This document shows, piece by piece, positions 44,151-53,237 of a DNA stretch of 64,000 nt; position 1 is the stretch's first letter, and every line of letters starts with the position of its first letter. A program made the position numbers and the translations under genes. Location: the NCBI RefSeq assembly GCF_009377175.1, contig NZ_VJZD01000003.1, positions 1 through 64,000 of the forward strand, in the 5' to 3' direction. Under the pieces are notes generated by a model, which made no database searches, was not told the DNA's origin, and saw only the letters and a list, made by a program, of their open reading frames with translations. Source of the DNA: Streptomyces adustus. GTDB taxonomy: Bacteria > Actinomycetota > Actinomycetes > Streptomycetales > Streptomycetaceae.

Positions 44151-44575
44151 GCCGTGCACCCTCACCGCCGTGATCACGGTGACCACCGGATCGGGGGCCG
44201 GAGCATCCGGTGCACGCTGAGCGGACGGGCCGCGAGCCCGCCGGCTTGTGTCTGCATCAGGTCGTCGGTGTGACTGAGCACTCCGGTTGGCGTTGCCCGG
44301 CAGGTCAAGCGCTCAGCCCGACGCACCCTCCACAGTGAGATGGTCCCGGTGGTGCCGCGAGTGCGGTCAGGTCCGTGTTCTCGCAGCATCCGATCGATGG
44401 GGCGGGCCGAAATCGTTTGTCACGAGGTCGGACGTCGACGATGATCACGTCATGACGATCAGAAAGGGCCGTGCCGTCTAGGCGCCCCGCTCCGCTCTCC
44501 ACCGCTCGCGCGCCGCCGACCGCCGCCCACCGCAGCGCCCGATGGCCGTGACCGCCCACCCAGGAGAGCCCGCCC
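44151..44575. other. 425-base gap
   Basis: No gene, RNA or strong repeat seen. It separates the lrp gene from the beta-propeller-like gene; the right end has an AGGAGA site for the latter. Confidence 0.35.
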
Positions 44576-45445
44576 GTGCAGAAGAAGACCGCCCTTGTTC
44601 CCTACGCCCACCTTCCCCGGGCGCACCGCGACCGCCACGTCCTGACCAGTACCGTCGACGTCTTCGGCGCCGCCCACTGGCTGCTCGCCGAACGCGCTCC
44701 GCAGCCCGGCGGCGATGTCGCGCCCTTCGACGCGCTGGTCGTTTCCGTCGATCCGGGCGGCAACGTGGAACTCACCGAGCTGAGGTCCGTGCGTGCCCGC
44801 TGGCCGCACCTGGACCGCCTGCCCGACGGCGGGTTCGTCGTCGCCGCGTCCCGCACCCGCCGGAACGAGGACGCGAACCAGGTCCAAGTCTTCGACGCGC
44901 TCGGCCGCGAGATCTCGTCCTTCTCCGTCGGGGACGCCATCGAGCAGCTGCTCGTGGACGAGACCGGCCATATCTGGGTCGGGCACTTCGACGAGAACCC
45001 GGTCGGGATCCGCCGCTGGAGCGCGACGGGCCGACTCACCTGGACCTCGGACGGCGCCCGCATCCCTGGTCTCTTCGACTGCTACGCCCTGAACGTGTCG
45101 GGCACCGCCGCCTGGGCGTGCCCCTACACGGACTTCCCGCTCGTCGAGATACGCCCCGACCGCCCCGACCGGCCGGTGCGGGTGTGGACCAACCGCGTAC
45201 GGGGCGCCAAAGCGGTGGCCGTCCACGGCGAGCGGGTCGCCTTCTACGGCGGCTACCGCGAGGAGCGGAACCGGCTCGCCCACGGAGAGCTCACCGAGAC
45301 GGCGGTCGAACCGACGGACGTCGGTCTGCTCACCCCGCTCGATGGCCCTCCCGGCGGCCGCCGGCGGGTCGTCGGCCGGGGAAGCAGGATCTACGTCCAG
45401 GCCGAGCCGTTCACCGCGTGGGGCGTGTTCGACCTCAGCAGCTGA
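44576..45445 (+). CDS. Predicted beta-propeller hypothetical protein
   Basis: A 289-residue protein starting at a GTG after AGGAGA. It has repeated blade-like units: LVVSVDPGGNVELTELRSVRARWPHLDRLPDGGFVVAASR, QVQVFDALGREISSFSVGDAIEQLLVDETGHIWVGHFDEN and VRVWTNRVRGAKAVAVHGERVAFYGGYREE. This looks like a six- or seven-bladed propeller. No signal peptide. Function unknown. Confidence 0.65.
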   Translation: MQKKTALVPYAHLPRAHRDRHVLTSTVDVFGAAHWLLAERAPQPGGDVAPFDALVVSVDPGGNVELTELRSVRARWPHLDRLPDGGFVVAASRTRRNEDANQVQVFDALGREISSFSVGDAIEQLLVDETGHIWVGHFDENPVGIRRWSATGRLTWTSDGARIPGLFDCYALNVSGTAAWACPYTDFPLVEIRPDRPDRPVRVWTNRVRGAKAVAVHGERVAFYGGYREERNRLAHGELTETAVEPTDVGLLTPLDGPPGGRRRVVGRGSRIYVQAEPFTAWGVFDLSS

Positions 45446-45670
45446 TACCCGGCACTGGAAGGACCATTCGGTGTGACCGAGCGCCACGCTTGGCCAGTCC
45501 GAGCGTTTCGCTTGGCCGATGCGGATCCGGAGGGCTGAGGCAAGCCCCCTTGTCGCCTCGCGCATGAGCTCCTGGCGCGCGTCCAGGCAGCGCGGCCGGG
45601 CACCGGGCTGCCCGGATCCCGTGTCGTACGGTCTGATGTCGCGGTCGCTCGCCGTCCGCGACGGATCCCA

Positions 45671-45699
45671 CCGAACCCGGCGGGTGCCGCCGGGTTCGG
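45671..45699. terminator. Hairpin terminator of the desaturase operon
   Basis: A perfect 13-bp stem (CCGAACCCGGCGG with its complement) around a GTG loop, 28 bases beyond the desaturase stop at 45727. Confidence 0.75.
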
Positions 45700-45726
45700 C
45701 CGAGAGATCCGGACCCCTACCGGGAA

Positions 45727-46845
45727 TCAGGCGGCGACGAGCTCCTGCTCGCGGTCCGGCGTCTTGACCTTGGGCTTCTTGTTCGGCAGCGAGAGCCGGA
45801 AGACCTTGTGCCACGCGGAGAACACCTGCTTGGGCAGCGGCCCGGTGACGTACTCCAGCTCGTACTTCTCGAACAGCGCGCGCACCTTCACCGCGACCTC
45901 GGCGTACCGGTTGCTCGGCAGGTCCGGGAACAGGTGGTGCTCGATCTGGTGCGACAGGTTGCCGGTCATGAAGTGCATGGCCTTGCTGCCGCTGATGTTC
46001 GCCGAGCCCATCATCTGGCGCAGGTACCACTCGCCGCGCGTCTCGCCCTTGATCGACCGGCGCTCGAAGACCTGCACGCCCTCGGGGAAGTGCCCGCACA
46101 TGATCACCGAGTGGGACCAGATGTTGCGGACCAGGTTCGCGGTGAACGTGGCGGCGAGCGTGGTGAGGAACGACGGGCCCGACAGCAGCGGGTGGATCAC
46201 GTAGTCCTTGAGGACCTGCTTGCGGATCTTGCGGCCCACGTCCTTGGCCCGCGCGCGGAACTCCGGGTTCTTGCGGCGCCGCTTGTGCAGGTTCTTGCCG
46301 AGCTCCAGGTCGTACGCCGCGATGCCGTACTCGAAGAAGCAGGCGTTGATGAAGTTCCACAGCGGCTGGCCGAGGTGGAACGGGTGCCACTTCTGGTCCT
46401 CGTCGACGCGCATGATGCCGTAGCCGAGGTCGTTGTCCTTGCCGATCACGTTGGTGTACGTGTGGTGCAGCTCGTTGTGCGAGTGCTTCCACTGGTCGGA
46501 CGGCGAGACGTGGTCCCATTCCCAGGTGGTGGAGTGGATCTTCGGGTCCCGCATCCAGTCCCACTGGCCGTGCAGGATGTTGTGGCCGATCTCCATGTTG
46601 TCCATGATCTTCGCCACGGACAGTCCGGCAGTGCCGAGCACCCAGGCGGGCGGGAAGAACGAGAACAGCAGTACGCCCCTGCTGACCAGCTCGAGCTTGC
46701 GCTGCGCCGAGATGACCTTGCGGATGTAGGCGGCGTCCTTCTCGCCTCGGCTGGCGATCACCTCGTCGCGGATCGCGTCCAGCTCGCGGCCGAGCTCCTC
46801 GATCTGCTCCGCGGTCAGGTGGGCGGTGGGGTCGATAGCGGTCAA
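45727..46845 (-). CDS. Membrane fatty-acid desaturase
   Basis: A 372-residue desaturase with three His boxes: HNILHG, HSHNELHHTYTN (HxxxHH) and HQIEHHLFPDLPS. Hydrophobic segments include LELVSRGVLLFSFFPPAWVLGTAGLSVAKIMDNMEIG. It introduces a double bond into acyl chains, drawing electrons from the ferredoxin reductase encoded 7 bases upstream. The start is a TTG at 46845 (MTAIDPTAHLT) after TAGGAA; a longer frame to 47220 overlaps the reductase and is rejected. Confidence 0.88.
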   Translation of the reverse strand: MTAIDPTAHLTAEQIEELGRELDAIRDEVIASRGEKDAAYIRKVISAQRKLELVSRGVLLFSFFPPAWVLGTAGLSVAKIMDNMEIGHNILHGQWDWMRDPKIHSTTWEWDHVSPSDQWKHSHNELHHTYTNVIGKDNDLGYGIMRVDEDQKWHPFHLGQPLWNFINACFFEYGIAAYDLELGKNLHKRRRKNPEFRARAKDVGRKIRKQVLKDYVIHPLLSGPSFLTTLAATFTANLVRNIWSHSVIMCGHFPEGVQVFERRSIKGETRGEWYLRQMMGSANISGSKAMHFMTGNLSHQIEHHLFPDLPSNRYAEVAVKVRALFEKYELEYVTGPLPKQVFSAWHKVFRLSLPNKKPKVKTPDREQELVAA

Positions 46846-46852
46846 GGTGTTC

Positions 46853-47908
46853 CTACCGTTCGATGTCGCAGGGGCCCGCGGCGGCGGACACGCAGGTCTG
46901 GATGAGGACGCCCGGTTCGGCCTCGGTGATCTCGCCGGTGCGCAGGTCGCGGACGGCGCCCGCCTTGAGCGGCGTGACGCAGCCGAAACAGATGCCCATG
47001 CGGCACCCGGAGGGCATGAGCACGCCGGCCTCTTCGCCGACGTCCAGCAGCGGCGTCGCGCCGTCCGCATCGACGGTCTTGCCGGTGGCGCTGAACGTGA
47101 CCTCGCCGCCTTCCCCGGCGACGACGATGCTGGGGCGGAAGCGTTCGGTGTGCAGGCGCTCTTGGACGCCGTGCTCGCTCCAGTGCTCTTCGGCGGCGTC
47201 GAGCAGGCCCGCGGGCCCACAGGCCCAGGTCTCGCGCTCGGCCCAGTCGGGCACGAGTTCGCCGAGACGGGCGATGTCGAGCATGCCGTCCGTGTCGGTG
47301 TGCACCTCGGTGAGCCGCAGCTTCTTGTCCGCGACGAGGTCGTGCAGTTCGTTGCGGAAGATCACGTCTTGCGGCTGCGGCGCGCAGTGGACCATGACGA
47401 CGTCGTCGAACTCGGTGTCGCGCAGCATGCCCATCACGGGCGTGATGCCGCTGCCGGCCGTCAGGTAGAGCACCTTGGCGGGCTTGGCCTGCGGCAGCAC
47501 GAAGTCACCGGTCGCCTGGTCGAGCTGGATCAGCGTGCCCGGCTTCGCCCTGCGGACCAGATGGTTGCTGACTTTGCCGTCCGGGATCGCCTTCACGGTG
47601 ATCGTGACGCGGCCGTCCTGGCGCTCTGCCGGTGAAGTGAGCGAGTAGGCACGCCACAGGCGCACCCCGTCGACGTCGACTCCGATCCGCACGTACTGAC
47701 CGGCTGTGTGGCCGCGCCAGCCCCGTCCCGGTCTGATCACGATGGTCGCGGCGTCACCCGTCTCGGGGTGCACGGCCTCGATGCGCCCCCGCAGGTCGGC
47801 GCCCGCGCGCAGCGGGCTGACCAGGTCGAGGTAGTCAGACGGCAGCAGCGGCGTCGTGACCATCTCCAGCAGTTTCCACGCCCTGCTGCGGAGGGCTGTA
47901 CTCGTCAT
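46853..47908 (-). CDS. Ferredoxin--NADP reductase with 2Fe-2S domain
   Basis: A 351-residue flavoprotein: FAD-binding RAYSLTSPAERQ, NAD-binding YLTAGSGITPVMGMLRD and CGPAGLLDAAEEHW, and a C-terminal plant-type 2Fe-2S domain with Cys in SGCRMGICFGCV and a last Cys in LIQTCVSA. It passes electrons from NAD(P)H to the desaturase 7 bases downstream. The ATG at 47908 lacks a strong ribosome site. It diverges from a PucR regulator across 86 bases. Confidence 0.9.
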   Translation of the reverse strand: MTSTALRSRAWKLLEMVTTPLLPSDYLDLVSPLRAGADLRGRIEAVHPETGDAATIVIRPGRGWRGHTAGQYVRIGVDVDGVRLWRAYSLTSPAERQDGRVTITVKAIPDGKVSNHLVRRAKPGTLIQLDQATGDFVLPQAKPAKVLYLTAGSGITPVMGMLRDTEFDDVVMVHCAPQPQDVIFRNELHDLVADKKLRLTEVHTDTDGMLDIARLGELVPDWAERETWACGPAGLLDAAEEHWSEHGVQERLHTERFRPSIVVAGEGGEVTFSATGKTVDADGATPLLDVGEEAGVLMPSGCRMGICFGCVTPLKAGAVRDLRTGEITEAEPGVLIQTCVSAAAGPCDIER

Positions 47909-47928
47909 GACGCCAGCTTGCTGCGCCT

Positions 47929-47960
47929 CAGGGCGTAAAGTCCTGACCGCAGGACGTAAA
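47929..47960. promoter_or_regulatory. Direct repeat CAGGRCGTAAA between reductase and pucR
   Basis: CAGGGCGTAAA at 47929-47939 and CAGGACGTAAA at 47950-47960, spaced 21 bases start-to-start (two helical turns), a plausible binding site for the adjacent regulator. Confidence 0.5.
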
Positions 47961-47994
47961 TCTGAACGGCTAAATTGTTCGCAGGGAATAAAAC

Positions 47995-49134
47995 GTGAGC
48001 CATGTGATTCGGAAGGCCAGCGAACTGGCCCTGGACGAGCCGACGGTCACCGCACTTCGGGCCGAGCTGAAGGCTACCGCCGACGAAGTCGTCCAGGCGA
48101 TCATCGACGAGGTTCCTCCGTACGCCAACGCCCTTTCGGGCCACATGGGCGCCACCATCCGCCGAGCCGTCCGCACCGCCCTGGGGCACTACCTGGACCT
48201 CGCGAGCGGGAACGCCACGGGCGGCGACGGCGGTGACGCGGCCTACGAGCTGGGCCGCGGCGAGGTCCGCGACGGCCGTTCGATGGACGCCCTGCTCAGC
48301 GCCTACCGCGTCGGCGCCCGCGTGGCCTGGCGATGCCTGGCCGCGGGGGCCGTACCCGCAGGTCTGCCCGCCGCCGAGGTCGCCAAGTTCGCCGAGTTGA
48401 CCTTCGCGTACATCGACGAGCTCTCCGCCGCGAGTGCCGCGGGTCACGCCGACGAACTGGCCGCCCGGGGCAGGGATCACGAGCGCCACCTGGAGCAGCT
48501 GGCCCGCGACCTTCTCGCCGGCGCGAGCCCGGATGTGCTGCTGGCCTCCGCTCAACGGGCCGGGTGGCAGCCTCCGGTTTCGCTGACCGCGGTCCTGCTG
48601 CCCGCCGCCCAGGCCCGGCCCGCCTACCGCGCGTTCGACCCGAGCACCCTCGTCCTCGACGATCTGCCGGACGCCACCGGTGTGCTGCTCGTCCCCGATG
48701 CCGACCGGTCACATCTCTTGCGGCAGCTGACCGACCGTACCGCCGTGGTCGGTCCGGCCCGGCCATGGACTCGTGCGTCCGCCTCGTACGCACGAGCCGT
48801 ACGCGCGCGCTCCCTCTCCTCGGATATTCGCGACACCGAGGACCACCTGGCCGAGCTGGTGCTGAGCGCCGACGTGGACGCGTTCGCAGATCTGCGGGCC
48901 CGAGCCCTCGCACCGTTGCGTGCCTTGCCTGTCGCGACGGCACGGCGGTTGGAGGAGACGTTGCGGGAGTGGCTGCTGCACCAGGGCAGGCGGGACGAGG
49001 TGGCGGCGGCGTTGTTCGTCCATCCCCAGACAGTGCGGTACCGGATGTCGCAGCTGCGGGAGCTGTTTCCGGATCTCGCATCGCCACACCGGGTCCTTCA
49101 GCTGACGCTGGCGGTCGGTCTTCGGGTCACCTGA
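47995..49134 (+). CDS. PucR-type transcriptional regulator
   Basis: A 379-residue protein starting at a GTG. The N-terminal two thirds is a helical sensor region (TALRAELKATADEVVQAIIDEVPPYANAL, and DGRSMDALLSAYRVGARVAWRCLA), and the C-terminal PucR HTH is RRLEETLREWLLHQGRRDEVAAALFVHPQTVRYRMSQLRELF. It diverges from the reductase-desaturase operon and probably controls membrane lipid unsaturation. Ligand unknown. Confidence 0.85.
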   Translation: MSHVIRKASELALDEPTVTALRAELKATADEVVQAIIDEVPPYANALSGHMGATIRRAVRTALGHYLDLASGNATGGDGGDAAYELGRGEVRDGRSMDALLSAYRVGARVAWRCLAAGAVPAGLPAAEVAKFAELTFAYIDELSAASAAGHADELAARGRDHERHLEQLARDLLAGASPDVLLASAQRAGWQPPVSLTAVLLPAAQARPAYRAFDPSTLVLDDLPDATGVLLVPDADRSHLLRQLTDRTAVVGPARPWTRASASYARAVRARSLSSDIRDTEDHLAELVLSADVDAFADLRARALAPLRALPVATARRLEETLREWLLHQGRRDEVAAALFVHPQTVRYRMSQLRELFPDLASPHRVLQLTLAVGLRVT

Positions 49135-49347
49135 CGCGTCCTTCGACCGTCCCCCGACCGTGTCCGCGAGCGGTCCAGGAATCGTGCCTCGTTCCCGGTG
49201 CCATCAGCCGGCTCATGCGGCCCGGGGAAGAGCGGTCTCGGCCGGCTGCGACGGGACGCGCACGCCGCACGGTCGCGCCCGAACCGTGACGGCCCCGCGC
49301 GGGACCGTTCCGGTCTCGCCCCCGTCAGGGCGTGCATCGGAAGTGGA

Positions 49348-50043
49348 TCAAGTCGTAGTGGCGAGTTCGACGAGGTGCCGGGCTGTGCCGGCGGGATCGA
49401 TGATCTGATGGAGGTGTGCGCCGGGCAGGTGTGCCACTTGCCAGCCACGTTCGCGCGCTTCGGCGGCATCGTCGTCGTACGGACGGCCGAACAGCAAGTA
49501 GGAACAGGGATGGTCGTCCCAGCCGTCGGGGACCGGGATGTGCTGCTCGTAGTAGGACAGCGGCAGGGTCGGCTGCTCCTCGATGGTTGCCTGCCGCACT
49601 ATCGGATCGGAGAACATGGGTGCGACGTCTGCCTCGTCCCACCAGTCGGTCCAGCGTGGCAGCCTGCCGTTCACGGCCATCGGGCGAAGGAACTCCAGCA
49701 ACTCGGGTGAGGCGACGGGGGTCGGTCCGATTCGGGCCGGCAGTGCGGCATCGACGAAGATCGAGCCGGTCACCGGATGGTCGAGGCCCGAGCGAATCGT
49801 GGGGAGGAACAGGCCTGCGTTGCTGTGTGCCACCAACGTGACCGGGCTGCCGACCGGGACCTGCCGGAGGCCGTCTCGGACGGCGCTGACGATGCGGGGC
49901 CAGAAGGGCGGAGCACCGGAGCCCATGTGCAGCAAGGACGGCACCCGCACCTGGTATCCCGCCGCCGTCAGGTGTTCGGCCACAGGGTGCCAGGTCGAGG
50001 GACCCACGGACGGACTGTGCACGAGAACGAAGATCGGCTGCAT
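49348..50043 (-). CDS. Alpha/beta hydrolase
   Basis: A 231-residue hydrolase: oxyanion region VLVHSPSVGPSTWHPVAEHL, the nucleophile Ser in LVAHSNAGLF, and a late His in PGAHLHQIID. The acid residue lies near LLFGRPYDDDAAEA. The ATG at 50043 follows ACAGGA; the open frame continues to 50154. Substrate unknown; it resembles esterases of the salicylate-binding/HNL type. Confidence 0.8.
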   Translation of the reverse strand: MQPIFVLVHSPSVGPSTWHPVAEHLTAAGYQVRVPSLLHMGSGAPPFWPRIVSAVRDGLRQVPVGSPVTLVAHSNAGLFLPTIRSGLDHPVTGSIFVDAALPARIGPTPVASPELLEFLRPMAVNGRLPRWTDWWDEADVAPMFSDPIVRQATIEEQPTLPLSYYEQHIPVPDGWDDHPCSYLLFGRPYDDDAAEARERGWQVAHLPGAHLHQIIDPAGTARHLVELATTT

Positions 50044-50144
50044 GCGACGATCCTGTCGCCCATGCCCTCGCGGACGCGACGGTCTCGGCCGACAGCAGAA
50101 CGCTTCGCCTCGAAGAAACCCATGCGCCGGCCCAGCATGGCCAT

Positions 50145-50283
50145 TCACAACCATTCGTCGATGGCCGCGACAACGACGGTGGCCTCGTAGCGGACCGCGA
50201 GTCTGTCATACCTCGTGGCCACGGCGCGGTGTCTCTTGAGACGGTTGATGCCGCACTCGACCGCGTCCCTGGATGATCGATTC
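50145..50283 (-). pseudogene. C-terminal relic of an IS5-family transposase
   Basis: On the complement, [21 protein letters not shown] continuing [20 protein letters not shown] and a stop matches the C-terminus of IS5-family (IS112-like) transposases, including the DDE Glu in VECGINRLK. The rest of the element is missing. Confidence 0.75.
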
Positions 50284-50318
50284 CGAGGGGTGCCTGCGGA
50301 GGGTGTGGGGGTGGGCGG

Positions 50319-50708
50319 TCAGGCGTCAGGGTCGACTTCGGGGTGCGTGAACCGCACGGGCTTGCCCAGCGAGCGGGCGTAGGCGATTTCGGCTCGGGTG
50401 CTGTCTCCGATGTAGTCGCCGACTACGAGCACCTCGTCAGCGAGCCGGATCTTCGCCCGGTGCAGATCGTCGAGTCGAACCTTCAGCGCCTCGGCCTCGA
50501 CAGGATCGGACCAAAGTTCGTGCGGCGACTTCAGGTCGCAACCCGGCTTGACGACGATCTTTCCGGCTTTGGTCTCCCGCAGATCGGCCTCGGTCATCTC
50601 GGTCATGAAACGGGTGGAGCCGCAGATCACGACGATATGCGGGAGGCTCAGCTGCTTCTTCGCGTCGGCCAGTTTCTCCTCGGCGGTGAGCGGTTGCGGG
50701 TATGACAC
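50319..50708 (-). CDS. Nucleoside 2-deoxyribosyltransferase-like small protein
   Basis: A 129-residue protein with the start of the fold VVICGSTRFMTEMTEADLRET and a later VLVVGDYIGDSTRAEIAYARSLGKPVRF, the pattern of nucleoside deoxyribosyltransferase/Rossmann-like (TIR-related) proteins. The GTG at 50708 has a perfect AGGAGGAA site. The exact role is unknown; homologues are often linked to nucleotide pools or mobile DNA. It diverges from the methyltransferase gene. Confidence 0.68.
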   Translation of the reverse strand: MSYPQPLTAEEKLADAKKQLSLPHIVVICGSTRFMTEMTEADLRETKAGKIVVKPGCDLKSPHELWSDPVEAEALKVRLDDLHRAKIRLADEVLVVGDYIGDSTRAEIAYARSLGKPVRFTHPEVDPDA

Positions 50709-50833
50709 TGGTTCCTCCTGGTGGTGTGGTCCGTCCGGCGGATCACGGGCCGAGCCAGGGCCGGACCGAGGCGAGGGCCGGACAGGCCCTAATCGTGTTG
50801 ACCGCCCCCGGCAGGCAGTGCTGGAGTCGGCAC

Positions 50834-51574
50834 GTGGACAGCATCCCCACCAACCGGCGGCTCTGGAACCAGATCAGCGGCGCCTACCAGCACGAGCACG
50901 ACCCGCAAATCGGCGCCGCACCCCGGCTGTGGGGCATGTACTCCATCCCCGACGCGCAGCTGCACGCCCTGGGCGACGTCACCGGCAAGCGCGTCCTCGA
51001 ACTCGGCTGCGGCGCCGGTCAGTGGTCCAGGGCGCTCGCCGCCGAGGGCGCCACCGTGGTCGGGCTCGACCTGTCCGAAGCCCAACTCGCCGCAGCGTCC
51101 CGCGCGATGGGAGCGACTCGCTACCCGCTGGTTCAAGGCGCCGCCGAACAACTCCCCTTCGCCGCCGACAGCTTCGACCTGGTGTTCTGCGACTTCGGTG
51201 GGCTCAGCTGGGCGCCCCCGCACCTGGCCGTCCCGCAGGCCGCACGAGTCTTGGCCCGAGGCGGGCGCCTGGTGTTCAACGTCGCCAGCCCATGGTTCGA
51301 AGCTTGCTACGACGAAGCCGCCAGTCGCGTGACCACGACGCTCCAGCAGGACTACTTCGGGCTGAACACCATCGCCGAAGGCGACGGAGCGACCAGCTAT
51401 CAACTCACCTACGGCGACTGGGTCAAGGTCCTGCGCGGCGCGGGTCTCGTCATCGACGACCTCATCGAGCCGCGGCCCGAACTCGGAACACCCAACGGCT
51501 ACAACGAAACCGACCCACCCGACTGGGCACACCGCTGGCCGGCGGAACTGCTCTGGGTGACCCACAAACCGTAG
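50834..51574 (+). CDS. Class I SAM-dependent methyltransferase
   Basis: A 246-residue protein. Motif I is VLELGCGAGQWSRALAAEGATVVGLDLSE, and later PFAADSFDLVFCDFGGLSW and AARVLARGGRLVFNVASPW fit motifs IV-VI. The GTG at 50834 follows GGAG and starts MDSIPTNRRLWNQIS. Substrate unknown. Frames open upstream (50702) have no family likeness. Confidence 0.85.
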   Translation: MDSIPTNRRLWNQISGAYQHEHDPQIGAAPRLWGMYSIPDAQLHALGDVTGKRVLELGCGAGQWSRALAAEGATVVGLDLSEAQLAAASRAMGATRYPLVQGAAEQLPFAADSFDLVFCDFGGLSWAPPHLAVPQAARVLARGGRLVFNVASPWFEACYDEAASRVTTTLQQDYFGLNTIAEGDGATSYQLTYGDWVKVLRGAGLVIDDLIEPRPELGTPNGYNETDPPDWAHRWPAELLWVTHKP

Positions 51575-51667
51575 GTTCCGCCACGCCGAGACGCGAAGGC
51601 ACTCCCTCGCCGCGCCTGCGTGACCGGAAGAAGCGGGAGGGGCCCGTGACCGTGAAAGGGTTCTGTG

Positions 51668-52963
51668 ATGGCGCACCGTCAGGTGTACTACGTGGATTAC
51701 GCGGCGGACTTCGGCCTCGGCGCGCTGGCCGAAACGGTGTGCGGCCGCGTGGCATTTCGCATCGACGAGCCGACGGTGACGGCCCTCGCCGCACGGGCTG
51801 CCCTCGATGAGGATCACCAGCTGAGCCGGGACGTTCGGCTGTTGCTGGAGTCGCCAGTGCCCGACGAGACGCTGCACGCCGTATGGCTGGCCGCGACCTG
51901 CCGCGGCTTCGACCCGGCCGAGCACGGCCTTGACACACGGGAGTGGCTGCGCCGTCTCCTCGATGTCTGCCCGCCGCACCCGCCGGCCGACTCCGAAGGT
52001 CCTTCGGCGATTTCCGAGGAAGAACTGCGCGACGCCGTGACGGCTGAACTCAGCCTGCTCGCGCCCGCCCTGGCAACCGCGATCCCGGTACCGAACCTGG
52101 TGCACGCACTGGAGCGGGTAGCGGGGGAAGCCGACGCGGACCTCGGCCTGCGGCTGCTGCTGCGTGCCCTGAAGGCGTACGGCGTGCGCGTACCGCACGA
52201 CCAGTACCACCGGTTCCTGGGGCTCGGCGACCGGCTGGACTACCCTCTCACCGCCGTCTTCGAGGGGCTGAGTGTGCGCTGGCCGCCCCTTGACACCATC
52301 CGGCGGGATTTCGAGTTCGGCTTCGGGCTGCCCCAGCTCTCCCGGCTCTTCGACACGGAGTGGGGCGCGGGGCGCAACGAGAGCACGCAGGCGATCCGCG
52401 AGCAAGTCATCCAGCTGGCGCACGCCGACAACGGTCTGGTGCCCGGGGCACAGGCGGCCGTCCTGCTGGACGACGTCACCAGCCTCCTGGACTCCCCGCT
52501 CACGGACGAGGAGATCACCGCGGTGTGGAGGACGGCCTCCCGCCGACGGCGGGCCGGTGAGGAGTTCGACACCGACGGACGGACATGGCTGCGCCGGATC
52601 GCCGAGGTGTGCCGGGAGCGGCTGGACGCCGTCGATCCCGCCTACACACCCACGCCACGTCCTGCGCGGACCGACCTCGCGGACGCCGTTCTGGCCGAGA
52701 TCCGCGCAACTGCCCCGGCCTTGGACGCGGCCGGCGCCGCCCTCCTCGGCAAAGTGGTGACGCACGCGGATCCAGGCCTCGGCTTCCGGCTCCTGCTGCG
52801 GCTTCTCGACGCCTGCGCGACTCCCCTCACCGAAGACCAGTGCTCCCGAATCGAGCGGCTCGGCGACCACTTCGGCTACGGCGAAGACTTCATGCGCCGA
52901 GAGTTGCAGCCCCACATGACCCGGCTCCGGACGTGTGCGCGTCCGGCCGTCTCGGCCAGTTGA
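51668..52963 (+). CDS. Internally duplicated orphan protein
   Basis: A 431-residue acidic cytosolic protein. Its two halves are homologous: DVRLLLESPVPDETLHAVWLAATCRGFD...LDTREWLRRLLDVC and DVTSLLDSPLTDEEITAVWRTASRRRRAG...TDGRTWLRRIAEVC; also ADLGLRLLLRALKAYGVRVPHDQYHRFLGLGDRLDYP and PGLGFRLLLRLLDACATPLTEDQCSRIERLGDHFGYG. Each unit is about 180-200 residues and helical. No family recognised. Start ATG 51668, one codon after a GTG at 51665. It lies between two transposase relics. Confidence 0.72.
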   Translation: MAHRQVYYVDYAADFGLGALAETVCGRVAFRIDEPTVTALAARAALDEDHQLSRDVRLLLESPVPDETLHAVWLAATCRGFDPAEHGLDTREWLRRLLDVCPPHPPADSEGPSAISEEELRDAVTAELSLLAPALATAIPVPNLVHALERVAGEADADLGLRLLLRALKAYGVRVPHDQYHRFLGLGDRLDYPLTAVFEGLSVRWPPLDTIRRDFEFGFGLPQLSRLFDTEWGAGRNESTQAIREQVIQLAHADNGLVPGAQAAVLLDDVTSLLDSPLTDEEITAVWRTASRRRRAGEEFDTDGRTWLRRIAEVCRERLDAVDPAYTPTPRPARTDLADAVLAEIRATAPALDAAGAALLGKVVTHADPGLGFRLLLRLLDACATPLTEDQCSRIERLGDHFGYGEDFMRRELQPHMTRLRTCARPAVSAS

Positions 52964-53215
52964 CCGAGATCATCGACCCCGAGCTGGTCGACGCGTGCCT
53001 GGAGGACACCGGTGTCCGCACGCAGCGGCTGCTCCCGACGAGTGTCGTGGTGAACTTCGTACTGGCCCTCGCCCTCTTCGACCGGTCCTTCTGCCGGGCG
53101 GCATGGGCCGAACTCACGGCGGGGTCGCGCGGCGTGGCCCGCCTGTGCGCCCCGCCGCTGACCCATGTCCGGTGCCTACGGGGAAGCGGCCCGCCGACGC
53201 CGACCGCGACCAGGG
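52941..53215 (+). pseudogene. N-terminal relic of an IS4-family transposase
   Basis: Reads GQLTEIIDPELVDACLEDTG, then RTQRLLPTSVVVNFVLALALF and RAAWAELTAGS, the N-terminal domain of actinobacterial IS4 transposases, with small deletions relative to the family, and then degrades (LTHVRCLRG in place of the KALRDLRRR block). The catalytic domain is absent. Confidence 0.68.
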
Positions 53216-53237
53216 CGTGTCGGAGTCTCCCGTCGGT

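Noticed and set aside
44459..46564. 701-codon leftward frame across the propeller and desaturase genes
   Set aside because: Spans two real genes and an intergenic terminator; no domain.
50789..52915. 708-codon leftward frame opposite the methyltransferase and duplicated protein
   Set aside because: Antisense shadow without a domain; both sense genes have clear internal structure.
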